Positions 1 through 6,873 of a stretch of 23,547 bases of DNA are shown in pieces (the stretch's first letter is position 1; each line of letters opens with the position of its first letter). The stretch lies in contig CAZTVF010000086.1 of assembly GCA_964616985.1 (NCBI GenBank), positions 1 through 23,547 of the forward strand. The letters are read 5' to 3'. A program made the translations under genes and the position numbers. The notes beneath the pieces were generated by a model that saw nothing but the letters and a program-made list of their open reading frames with translations, did no database searches and had not been told where the DNA came from. This DNA comes from CAZTVF01 sp964616985. GTDB taxonomy: Bacteria > Planctomycetota > Phycisphaerae > SM23-33.

Positions 1-282
1 GGGGTCCTTGGCCGTCGGGATGGCGACGACGCACTTGCGGTCACGCAGCATTGGCCAGTAGTCCTTGACGAAGGCCTCGATCTGCGGCGCCGACGACGAG
101 GGGATGTAAACGACCAGCGGCAGGCCCTGCCCGGCCTTGGCGTCGGGGGCTGCCAGCACCTGGTAGGTGCGGTCGCCCACGGGCATGCTGGTGGGCTGTT
201 CCGCCGTCGCCGGGCCCGCGGGCAGCAGCATCGCACACAGCCCCAAGAGGATGATCGCACGTCGCAGGAGGTTGGCGTTCAT
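1..282 (-). CDS. Secreted protein, N-terminal part (possible alpha/beta-hydrolase)
   Basis: This is the first 94 codons of a minus-strand gene whose 3' end lies beyond the window. The start at 282 is preceded by a GAAAGG Shine-Dalgarno sequence at good spacing. Residues 1-28 form a typical Sec signal peptide: basic MNANLLRR, a hydrophobic core, and an end near PATA. The mature part contains LPLVVYIPSSSAPQIEAF, and later KCVVAIPTA. This looks like the first strands of an alpha/beta-hydrolase or esterase (PLVVxxP followed by xVVAIP), but the nucleophile and the rest are outside the window, so that assignment is only a suggestion. The reading frame is open to base 1. Confidence 0.75.
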   Translation of the reverse strand, partial: MNANLLRRAIILLGLCAMLLPAGPATAEQPTSMPVGDRTYQVLAAPDAKAGQGLPLVVYIPSSSAPQIEAFVKDYWPMLRDRKCVVAIPTAKDP

Positions 283-399
283 GGGAACCTTTCTTTAACG
301 TTACATTAGCTCGTACGTCGGCCCGACGCAATGCGTCCGACCCACCGGCCTAGGTTGAACCCCCGCCGCCGCCTCCCCGGGCCGCTCTTTCGCACTTGG

Positions 400-840
400 C
401 GAACCTGGGGTGGCGGCCTTCCTGCCTGCGGCAGGCAGGCCCAGCCCGCCACCACTCGCCGGTAAATCGAACCCGGCGCCCTCCGAGCCCACGCGAGCCG
501 GGCCGGTGCCACCCCCAAACTCGTTTTGGGGGTGCGAAAGCGGCACCGACTTCCATTCACCTCTTGGCAAAACGAACCCGACGCCCCCGCCGTGCCCATA
601 CGAGCCCGGCCGGTGCCACCCCCAAACTTGTTTGGGGGTGCGAAAGCGGCACCGACCCTCCATTCGCCTCTTGGCAAATCGAACCCGGCGCCGGCCATGC
701 CATAGGAGCCCAACCGGTGTCACCCCCAAACTCGTTTTGGGGGTTCGAAGGGCGACCCGGGCCCGCCTGAAAAACGAACCCGGCGCTTACCCCCTCATTG
801 CTCTCCCGGCACATCCTGCAAAAGGAACCCGGCGTCTTCC
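400..840. repeat. Tandem array of about 105-bp hairpin-bearing repeats
   Basis: The gene-free stretch 283-923 is mostly this degenerate array. Three two-tier hairpins lie at 505-547, 612-653 and 716-756. The inner stem is ACCCCCAAA/TTTGGGGGT (10 bp and perfect in the second copy, 618-627 with 630-639). In the first two copies the outer stem is GGTGCC/GGCACC; the third copy has lost it. Between them a 17-mer close to AAATCGAACCCGGCGCC recurs at 464, 569, 676, 771 and 820, which gives spacings of 105, 107, 95 and 49. At 421-439 there is a perfect palindrome CCTGCCTGC-G-GCAGGCAGG flanked by GGTGGCGG and CCGCCACC. Frames are open across the array only because the repeats lack stops. I see no gene in it. 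Confidence 0.85.
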
Positions 841-923
841 TCACATCCGGCGCACATTTTGGCAGTCGAAGGGTGGCTCGTCCATGATGGTGCAAATGGC
901 ATGCCTGCCGGCCATTTTCGGGA

Positions 924-1982
924 TCACCGCGGCGGGTAGATGCACACGGCCCCGTCGCTGAGGGCCCAGTGGACGCGGGCCATGCGACAGAGGTGGTTGA
1001 GGACCTGCTCGCCGGTGAGGTCGCGGGCTTCCAAAGTCAGCGGCGGGGTCTTGGCGGCGGCGATGACGGGGTCGATGACGATGTTCAGGCCCGTGTGCTG
1101 ACGCATCACCTTGACGGCGTCGGCCAGCGTCACCGCGTTCATATCAATCTTCGGGATCGACTGGCGAAGCTTCGCCCGCATCTGCGGCCAGTCAGGCTCG
1201 CCCATTTCCGCCAGCAGCTTGGCAATGGCCCTGTGGTTGGCGGAGATCTGCGTGACGATCAACTTCGTGCCCACCGAACGGATGGAGCCGATGTCGCCGC
1301 CGGCGTCACCGCGCCAGCTGGTGGGGTCCACCGTCGATGTGATCATTGCCGTGAGCAACCTGGCCGCCTGGTCAAAATCAGGTTCAGCCGGCGCGAGGGC
1401 CGGTTCAAAGGGCTCGGTGGTTGGCTGCGGCTCGGGGGCCGCCGCGCCGATGCCCCCGCTCATGCTTACCAGTAGATCGCGGACGTCGTAGATCTTGGTG
1501 GTTCGGTATCGAACGGTGGCCAAATCCTCCTTCGTCGAGATCAGCAAGCTGCCCCGGTCGTAGATGAAGGTCGGGCTCGTCGTGGACCCTCCGACGGCCT
1601 CCAGCAGAATGTCCAAGGCCTGGGCCGCGGTGCAGTTCTCCGGCAGCTGGCACTTGACCGTGGTCTCATCCGTGATCGGGGGGCTGCAGGTTTCCAGCAC
1701 GCTCCACTTCACTCTCAGCGGGACCTGCGTTTGGGCCTGCAGCCACGTGATGACCTCACCGAAGGCGAAGCCATCGAACGAGGTCTTCCCGAGGCGCATG
1801 CCGTTCAGCTTCGCCAGGATCGCGGCCTCGGCGTCGGCGTCGCTCATCGCGGTGGTCGGGATGGTTGTGGCCACAGAAACGGGCCTCGACGCCGCGCCCT
1901 GCCCCCACGACGCACTCCCGGCCACCAGCAACAGGCCCGCGAACACCGCTGAGCCCACGATCATCTTTGACAACGATTTCAT
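924..1982 (-). CDS. Secreted protein with two STN-like domains
   Basis: The product is 352 aa. The start at 1982 is preceded by GAGGAGAGG and opens a signal peptide (MKSLSKMIVG, hydrophobic stretch, cleavage near GSA-S), so it is preferred over an in-frame ATG 12 codons upstream. Residues about 60-154 (FAFGEVITWLQAQTQVPLRV to GSLLISTKEDL) and about 279-352 (AVTLADAVKVMRQHTGLNIV to GAVCIYPPR) both resemble the STN fold found at the N-termini of secretins and TonB receptors. Between them are YDVRDLL and a Pro/Glu-rich linker. No secretin pore domain is present. Proteins of this kind are common secreted hypotheticals in planctomycetes. The substrate or partner is unknown. The gene lies downstream of the serpin on the same strand, with 157 bp between them. 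Confidence 0.85.
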   Translation of the reverse strand: MKSLSKMIVGSAVFAGLLLVAGSASWGQGAASRPVSVATTIPTTAMSDADAEAAILAKLNGMRLGKTSFDGFAFGEVITWLQAQTQVPLRVKWSVLETCSPPITDETTVKCQLPENCTAAQALDILLEAVGGSTTSPTFIYDRGSLLISTKEDLATVRYRTTKIYDVRDLLVSMSGGIGAAAPEPQPTTEPFEPALAPAEPDFDQAARLLTAMITSTVDPTSWRGDAGGDIGSIRSVGTKLIVTQISANHRAIAKLLAEMGEPDWPQMRAKLRQSIPKIDMNAVTLADAVKVMRQHTGLNIVIDPVIAAAKTPPLTLEARDLTGEQVLNHLCRMARVHWALSDGAVCIYPPR

Positions 1983-2040
1983 CGGCCTCTCCTCTGGAAC
2001 CGATTGGTGGTCCCGCACGGTTCATCTGGTCTCGAAAGGT

Positions 2041-2117
2041 GGACGGCGGCTTGTGCGTCGGGCGCTGTTTGTCATCGTGGACAAGATCGACAGCGCCGAA
2101 CGGACAAGCCGGCGTCC
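2041..2117. repeat. Dispersed palindromic repeat, complete copy
   Basis: Two 28-nt arms, about 2041-2068 and 2090-2117, are inverted copies with 24 of 28 positions matching. The innermost 8 bp, GGCGCTGT/ACAGCGCC, are perfect. The arm core, ACAGCGCCGAACGGACAAGC, recurs as an inverted pair at 16894-16970 and as one arm at 10541-10566. It lies between the serpin stop and the start of the STN-domain gene. Confidence 0.75.
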
Positions 2118-2139
2118 GACTCATTTACGCACATCAGCT

Positions 2140-3453
2140 CTATCTACTGTTCGCCGGCTGGCTGAGCGCGGCGTCCTTCTTTTCCTTAACCTCGTTCGGC
2201 CGCACGACCTTGCCCATAAACAATATCTCACCCGTGGCGTTGTGGCGGATAAGGAACAGGAAGGGATGATCCGCGCGGAAGATTCGGTTAGGTTGCTTCT
2301 CGGCCAGGTTGGTGACCCCAAAGAAGCTCGTGACGGTCGCGGCGGCGGCCTCGGTGCCGGACTCGTCCACGGCGACGAAGGCTTGATGATCCACACCCCC
2401 AACATGCGAACGCGGGTCGTCCAAGGCCCCGCTCAAGTTCGCCTTGCCCTCGATGAACGCGTCGGTGACGCCCATGGCCCCCAGCGTCTTGACCAGGTTG
2501 AAACGGCTGGTGAACTCAAAACCAGGCAGGATCACCTCAATGTTCGTTCGCTGCAGGGCGGCCGTCCAGGAGGCGAGCGTCTCGCTGGTGAGATCCTTCT
2601 CCAACGCGGCCAATCCGTATCGCGCCATGGGCAGTATCACGACCATCGACATCTGCTGGCCCTTGTACGGCAGTTCCGCGACCTGCACTGCCTTAGTCGC
2701 CTTGTAGCGATAGACGGCCGTCTCGTGCATCATCACGACGGATAGGTTCTCTGAGGGCGAAACATAGAACTTCTCGGTCTGGGTGGTGGAGAATTCTTGG
2801 TCCCAGGCAGCCTTGAAGTAGATGGCGTTGGCCAGCACGATCGCCGTGTCGCGCGTGAACGCCGCCGGGGTGATGATGTCCTTGATGCGGTCGTGGGTCT
2901 TGAGGGCGACCCAGTCGTTGATGGACTTGGCCGCGCCGGGGCCATCGGTGAAGTCGGCCATCTTTATCTCGGCCGCAAAGCCTCGCTTGAGCCCGGCCAT
3001 GTAGGCGGGCTTGCACACGATGCCCTTGCCCACCCACAGGCCGTTGGCAGCGGACAGTTCGTAGGGCACGCTCTGCCGGTTGGGGGTACGCGGGCGGAGG
3101 GCTTCGATGAGTTGAGCATAATCGGAAGCAGTCTTTTCGGGCGCCTGCGGAAGGTGCAGGACCTCGCCAAGTTGCGCGGCAGTCTTGCCGCGGGCCCCGC
3201 TGTGCACTGCCGCCAGGCACATGTGGATGCTGGCGGGCGACAAGAAGACGTTCTCCGCCATCGCGGCGTTGGCATCTTTGCCGGCGATGCGGTGGTAGAG
3301 ATCGACGGCGAAGGCGTTGTTGGCCGCGGCGACGGCTGCAACGATGTTGGGGTCGGCGGTGACGGCGGCCGGTTGGCTCGTCTGGCCGCCGCACAAGGCC
3401 GCTTGCATCACCATCGCCGCCGGCAACGCGTAGCACCACGCATGAAGTTTCAT
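2140..3453 (-). CDS. Secreted serpin (inhibitory type)
   Basis: The product is 437 aa. The start at 3453 follows a GGGAG ribosome site and opens a signal peptide (MKLHAWCYALPAAMVMQAA), so the protein is exported. Serpin hallmarks are clear: VFLSPASIHMCLAAVHSGAR, FKAAWDQEF, and near the C-terminus the signature FRADHPFLFLI (about 392-402). The reactive-loop hinge is of inhibitory type, ESGTEAAAATVT (364-375), with Gly at P15, Thr at P14 and small residues P12-P9. Counting as in alpha-1-antitrypsin places the scissile bond near Val380-Thr381, which would suit elastase-like proteases; this is inference and could be off by a residue or two. Serpins trap serine or cysteine proteases by covalent suicide inhibition. 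The C-terminal tail after the signature is charged and about 30 residues long. No protease that could be its target is adjacent. Confidence 0.95.
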   Translation of the reverse strand: MKLHAWCYALPAAMVMQAALCGGQTSQPAAVTADPNIVAAVAAANNAFAVDLYHRIAGKDANAAMAENVFLSPASIHMCLAAVHSGARGKTAAQLGEVLHLPQAPEKTASDYAQLIEALRPRTPNRQSVPYELSAANGLWVGKGIVCKPAYMAGLKRGFAAEIKMADFTDGPGAAKSINDWVALKTHDRIKDIITPAAFTRDTAIVLANAIYFKAAWDQEFSTTQTEKFYVSPSENLSVVMMHETAVYRYKATKAVQVAELPYKGQQMSMVVILPMARYGLAALEKDLTSETLASWTAALQRTNIEVILPGFEFTSRFNLVKTLGAMGVTDAFIEGKANLSGALDDPRSHVGGVDHQAFVAVDESGTEAAAATVTSFFGVTNLAEKQPNRIFRADHPFLFLIRHNATGEILFMGKVVRPNEVKEKKDAALSQPANSR

Positions 3454-3562
3454 GACGATCTCCCCGCATCGACCACCGCTCGTGCCGCCGCGGCCGCCGA
3501 AGGTATTTACATATTCCCGCGCGGGGGCGGAGGAGTCCAAGAAAATCGTCCCCCTGCGCTTG

Positions 3563-3591
3563 TTGAACCGCGCGGCGGCCGTCGCTATCAT
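3563..3591 (+). promoter_or_regulatory. Sigma70-type promoter for the Rho_N-like gene
   Basis: TTGAAC (3563-3568) and TATCAT (3586-3591) are separated by exactly 17 bases. Transcription would start near 3598, giving a leader of about 60 nt before the ATG at 3659. Confidence 0.55.
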
Positions 3592-3658
3592 GCTGGGCAC
3601 GGGTAGTAGTCATTTGGAAAACGCACCCGCCCCAGCGGCGGGATTAAGGAGTTTTCGT

Positions 3659-3976
3659 ATGGCGACGTACACGTATGATCAGCTGAAGGATCTGACGGTG
3701 GCCGATCTCCGCGAGATCGCCAAGGGGATCGAGAACCCCGAACTCGAAGGCTTCAGCGTGATGCACAAGGACCACCTGTTGCCGCTGCTGTGCAAGGTCC
3801 TGAACATCCCCATGCATCACATCGCCTCCGGCGGCGACAAGGCGAAGCTCAAGGCCGTCATCCGCAAGATCAAGCCCCGCGCCACCACCGGCCCCGAGAC
3901 GCAGCGGGCCGCGACGCGGAGGCAGATCCACGACCTCAAGCGACGCCTCCGCCGCCTGGCCGCCGCCGCGAAGTAG
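3659..3976 (+). CDS. Small Rho_N/SAP-like protein
   Basis: The product is 105 aa. The ATG at 3659 follows a clear AAGGAG ribosome site 8 bases upstream. Residues 5-50 (YDQLKDLTVADLREIAKGI, then HKDHLLPLLCKVLNI) resemble the Rho termination factor N-terminal domain, a SAP-like helix-extended-helix fold that binds nucleic acid. The C-terminal half is strongly basic (KAKLKAVIRKIKPR and a final KRRLRRLAAAAK), which fits DNA or RNA contact. There is no Rho ATPase domain, so this is a stand-alone module; the true rho gene is at the far end of the window. It is divergent from the serpin, with 205 bp between starts. Function is inferred from fold resemblance only. Confidence 0.85.
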   Translation: MATYTYDQLKDLTVADLREIAKGIENPELEGFSVMHKDHLLPLLCKVLNIPMHHIASGGDKAKLKAVIRKIKPRATTGPETQRAATRRQIHDLKRRLRRLAAAAK

Positions 3977-4090
3977 CGGCTGACGCCATCTCTGTCACAC
4001 CCGCCCCCGCCCAGCGACTGCGGCCGCTGGGCTGCGGTGTCTTCATGCGCGGGCGGAGTGCGGCAGGCCAGGGTCGGGAGAAGAAAGAGA

Positions 4091-4178
4091 GCGGGATTGA
4101 GGAGGATTCAGAGGATTAAAGGGATTCAAGAAGGGAAAGAAGAAATCTCTCTGAATCCTCTGAATCCTATAATCCCGC
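4091..4178. repeat. GA-rich inverted repeat with 9-base internal periodicity
   Basis: The left arm 4091-4117 (GCGGGATT, then GGATTCAGAGGATT) is matched by the inverse of 4152-4178. Each arm is built of about 9-base units of the form GGATTCAGA. The motif AGAGAGCGGGATT at the left end recurs near 16762-16774, and AGAGCGGGATTGAG recurs near 17034-17047. It lies between the ends of two convergent genes and contains no ORF of note. Confidence 0.7.
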
Positions 4179-4222
4179 CTGCATTTCGGTTTTCTTTTGA
4201 AGGCGAACTGGCCGAAATGAAA

Positions 4223-4250
4223 CACCCCCAGGCGAGGCCGCCCGGGGGTG
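4223..4250 (-). terminator. Rho-independent terminator of the first porin gene
   Basis: On the minus strand, 29 bases after the stop codon, 12-nt arms CGCCCGGGGGTG/CACCCCCAGGCG form a hairpin with an AGGC-type loop and one mismatch. It is followed by TTTCATTT. Confidence 0.8.
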
Positions 4251-4279
4251 ATGAAATCGGATCGGAAAGATGTCTGCGA

Positions 4280-5317
4280 TTACCAGCCGAACGTGAGCGA
4301 CAGGCCGCCGTAGAACTCGTCGTTCATGATCGTGTCGCGCAGGCCTTGGGTCAGCGGCTGGCTGAAGTTCATGAAGCCCGCGATGCCGTACGTGCCGTAT
4401 TTCTCGGGGATGCTCAACGCGCTGCCCAGGTCGTAGGCGACGGTGAGGCTGTAGACGATGTTGCCCAGGCGGGTGGCCCGGCCCAGGATGCTCTCGCCTT
4501 CGTCGTTCTCCGCGCTGTAGTAGCGATGGTCGATGCCCAGGACCCCCGCCGGCGTGATCGTGATGTCCTTGAAGAACGGCGTATCCTTGCAGCCGAGCTT
4601 CGAGAGGGCGAAGTCGTGGCTGATCCCCATGTCGATCCAGCTTCCCTGGATATCATCGACATCCTGGAAATAGGCGATGTATGGGTTGAGGATGTTATCC
4701 TCGGTGCCGAACAGCTTGCCGTCGTCGAGGCTGAGCTTGACGTAATATTCCTGCGTCAGGTAGGCGTCGCCCTTGACCTGGTTGAAGGTGTAGAAGATCC
4801 AGCCCAGTTCCACCGTCAGCGGAATCTTCTCGTTCAGCTTCGACAGGTCGTACTTGTAGTAGACCGTGTAATCGTTTTCCTGGTTGTTGTTGTGCGACGT
4901 GGGGCTGAAGTTCTGGTTCTCCTGGTAGGCGTAGAACTCGAACCAGGCCGTGAAGCCGAACGCCCCGCCCTTGTCGAGGTCCAGTTCCGTCCCGGCCGTC
5001 AGCTGGTGGTTGAGGCCCTCATGCTTCTCGCCCTTGAACTCGCTGTAGTTCACGCCGCGGCTGATGTAGTCGCTCACCATCGTGTAGCCGACGTTGAAGC
5101 TCAGCGGGATGGGCTTGGTCCATTCCGGCGGGGCCTCTTCGCCCTTGGCGATCGTGGTCTCGCTCTTGGTCTGCGTCCCGGCGGCGTTGGCGTCGGCGGA
5201 CTTCTTCACGTCGTCGGCGAACGCCATCCAGTTCTTCGTGTCCTCGGCCCGGGCCGTGACAGCCAGACTGGCCATGGTGAACATCCCTGTCACCAGCATC
5301 ATTGTGCAGCGTCTCAT
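4280..5317 (-). CDS. Outer-membrane porin-like protein, Gcw_chp/TorF type (copy A)
   Basis: The product is 345 aa. The start follows AAAAGGAG. Signal peptide residues 1-24 end in VTARA. A short polar region (DTKNWMAFADDVKKSADANA) precedes the barrel, which opens with PIPLSFNVGYTMVSDYISRG, a signature of the Gcw_chp family of putative porins. Alternating aromatic beta-strands follow, and the chain ends YGGLSLTFGW, a classic C-terminal beta-signal for BAM insertion. The transported substrate cannot be told from sequence. The protein is about 80% identical, without gaps by eye, to the next gene upstream (5563-6600). It has its own leader and terminator, so the two are not an obligate operon. Confidence 0.9.
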   Translation of the reverse strand: MRRCTMMLVTGMFTMASLAVTARAEDTKNWMAFADDVKKSADANAAGTQTKSETTIAKGEEAPPEWTKPIPLSFNVGYTMVSDYISRGVNYSEFKGEKHEGLNHQLTAGTELDLDKGGAFGFTAWFEFYAYQENQNFSPTSHNNNQENDYTVYYKYDLSKLNEKIPLTVELGWIFYTFNQVKGDAYLTQEYYVKLSLDDGKLFGTEDNILNPYIAYFQDVDDIQGSWIDMGISHDFALSKLGCKDTPFFKDITITPAGVLGIDHRYYSAENDEGESILGRATRLGNIVYSLTVAYDLGSALSIPEKYGTYGIAGFMNFSQPLTQGLRDTIMNDEFYGGLSLTFGW

Positions 5318-5507
5318 GTGGTCTCCTTTTGAGCCGCGTCAGCGGCGTCTGCGCCGGCCCGGCCGGCCTGAAATAATGCAGTCTGCTCACCACGATGCGA
5401 TATGGCGGCCCCGACGAACTTCGTCTTCTGGACGCGCTGCCGTGAACGACGTGGCGGCTGCCGTCTCCAATATCGGCATAGTGAAATGGATTCCGAGACA
5501 TAAAACA

Positions 5508-5535
5508 AGCCCCGGGCGCGGAATTGCCCGGGGCT
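5508..5535 (-). terminator. Rho-independent terminator of the second porin gene
   Basis: A perfect 10-bp stem AGCCCCGGGC/GCCCGGGGCT with an 8-nt loop is followed on the minus strand by TTGTTTTATG. It starts 27 bases after the stop codon of the gene at 5563-6600. Confidence 0.85.
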
Positions 5536-5562
5536 CGTAAGGAACCTGCGTTCCAGCGGCCG

Positions 5563-6600
5563 TTACCAGCCGAACGTCAGCGACAGGCCGCCGTAAAACT
5601 CGTCATCCATGACGGTCTCGCGCAGGCCGTCGGCCAGCGGCTGGCTGTAGTTCACGAATCCCGCGACGCCGTACTTGCCGTACTTGGCCGGGATGTTCAG
5701 GGCGCTGCCCAGGTCATACTTCACGGCCAGGCCGTACACGATGTTGGCCAGGCGGGTGCCCTTGCCCAGGAGGCTGTCGCCGTCGTCGTTGGACGCGGTG
5801 TAGTAGCGGTGGTCGATGCCCAGCACAGCCGAGGGCGTGATCGTGATGTCCTTCAGGAACGGCGTATCCTTGCAGCCGAGCTTGCTGAGGGCGAAGTCGT
5901 GGCTGACGCCGATCTCGATCCAGCTTCCCTGGTAATCATCCACGTCCATGTAATAAGCGACGTAGGGGTTGAGCACGTTGTCCTCGGCGCCGAACAGCGA
6001 GGCGTCGTTAAGGCTCAGCTTGGCGTACCATTCCTGCGTAAGGTAGGCGTCGCCCTTGGCTTGGTTGAATGTGTAGAAAATCCAGCCCGTCTCCACGACC
6101 AGCGGGATCTTCTCGTTGAGCTTCGACAGGTCGTACTTGTAGTAGAGCGTGTAATCGACCTCCTGCAGATTGTTGTGCGAGGTCTCGCTGAAGTTGCTGT
6201 TCTCCTGGAAGGCGTAGAACTCGAACCACGTCGTGAAGCCGAACGCCCCGCCTCTGGCGAGGTCCAGCTCCGTCCCGGCCGACAGCTGGTGATTGAGGCC
6301 CTCACGGCCTTCGCCCTGGAACTCGCTGTAGTTCACGCCACGGAAGACGTAGTCGCTCACCATCGTGTAGCCCAGGCTGAAGCTCAGCGGGATGGGCTTG
6401 GACCATTCCGGCGGCGCTTCCTCGCCCTTGGCGACCGTGGTCTCGCTCTTGGCCTGCGTCTGTGCGGCGTTGGCGTCGGCGGACTTCTTCACATCGTCGG
6501 CGAAGGCCATCCAGTTCTTCGTGTCCTCGGCCCGGGCCGTGACGGCCAGGCAGGCCATGGTGAGCATCCCTGTCACCAGCATCAGCGTGCAGCGTTTCAT
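5563..6600 (-). CDS. Outer-membrane porin-like protein, Gcw_chp/TorF type (copy B)
   Basis: This 345-aa tandem paralogue of the gene at 4280-5317 follows an AAAGGAG ribosome site. It has the same architecture: signal peptide ending VTARA, a polar linker containing KKSADANAAQTQAKSE, barrel start PIPLSFSLGYTMVSDYVFRG, and terminal YGGLSLTFGW. I count about 66 substitutions and no gaps against copy A. Many differences lie in likely loops (for example residues 95-99, 135-148 and 198-205), while the signal peptide, linker and C-terminus are nearly fixed. Both leaders also carry a GCCGGC-rich inverted repeat just upstream of the ribosome site. Recent duplication with loop divergence is the simplest reading; substrate is unknown. 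Confidence 0.9.
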   Translation of the reverse strand: MKRCTLMLVTGMLTMACLAVTARAEDTKNWMAFADDVKKSADANAAQTQAKSETTVAKGEEAPPEWSKPIPLSFSLGYTMVSDYVFRGVNYSEFQGEGREGLNHQLSAGTELDLARGGAFGFTTWFEFYAFQENSNFSETSHNNLQEVDYTLYYKYDLSKLNEKIPLVVETGWIFYTFNQAKGDAYLTQEWYAKLSLNDASLFGAEDNVLNPYVAYYMDVDDYQGSWIEIGVSHDFALSKLGCKDTPFLKDITITPSAVLGIDHRYYTASNDDGDSLLGKGTRLANIVYGLAVKYDLGSALNIPAKYGKYGVAGFVNYSQPLADGLRETVMDDEFYGGLSLTFGW

Positions 6601-6693
6601 CGCATCTCCTTTGTCCGCTCGCGCGGTTCTTGTGCCGGCATCGCCGGCCGTTTATTGATTGCGCCCAGCACCACGGGCTCCCCCTTCCTATGC

Positions 6694-6717
6694 AGAGGCC
6701 GTGCCAGAACGGCCTCT
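6694..6717. promoter_or_regulatory. Perfect 9-bp inverted repeat in a divergent intergenic region
   Basis: AGAGGCCGT (6694-6702) and ACGGCCTCT (6709-6717) are separated by 6 bases. It lies between the divergent starts at 6600 and 6874. It has no T-run, so it could be an operator or a leader hairpin for the porin gene rather than a terminator. Function is inferred from position alone. Confidence 0.4.
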
Positions 6718-6838
6718 CCGCGCAAGAGCATGCAATCGAATGAGTTACAGTCAGTCGCTCGCTGCCTGGGGTTGAGGCCGCCCGACGAAATCGTCGCCCG
6801 ATGACGAAATGGCGACAAAAACGTCCTTGCCGCCGCGC

Positions 6839-6867
6839 TTGCCCCCGTGCGGCCGCCGCCGCATAAT
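6839..6867 (+). promoter_or_regulatory. Sigma70-type promoter placing transcription start at the ATG
   Basis: TTGCCC (6839-6844) and CATAAT (6862-6867) are separated by 17 bases. Only 6 bases separate the -10 from the ATG at 6874, so the predicted transcript begins at or beside the start codon. Confidence 0.5.
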
Positions 6868-6873
6868 CGAGGC

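Noticed and set aside
464..692. The inverse of the 17-mer, CGGGTTCGATTT, resembles a tRNA T-arm
   Set aside because: The T-stem does not close and there is no D-arm, anticodon arm or acceptor stem around it.
464..836. The spaced 17-mer repeats look like a CRISPR array
   Set aside because: Repeats are degenerate, spacing is 49-107 bases, the intervening sequence is itself repeated, and no cas genes are in the window.
894..917. AAATGGC/GCCATTT stem just after the STN-domain gene
   Set aside because: A 7-bp stem with a 10-base loop and no T-run is too weak to call a terminator.
301..961. Several overlapping open frames on both strands across the repeat array
   Set aside because: They translate the repeats, share no features of real proteins, and lack ribosome sites.
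4037..5332. Long plus-strand frame opposite the first porin gene
   Set aside because: It is the antisense of a clear porin gene; the second porin has the same kind of shadow frame at 5524-6804, as expected from GC-rich codon usage.
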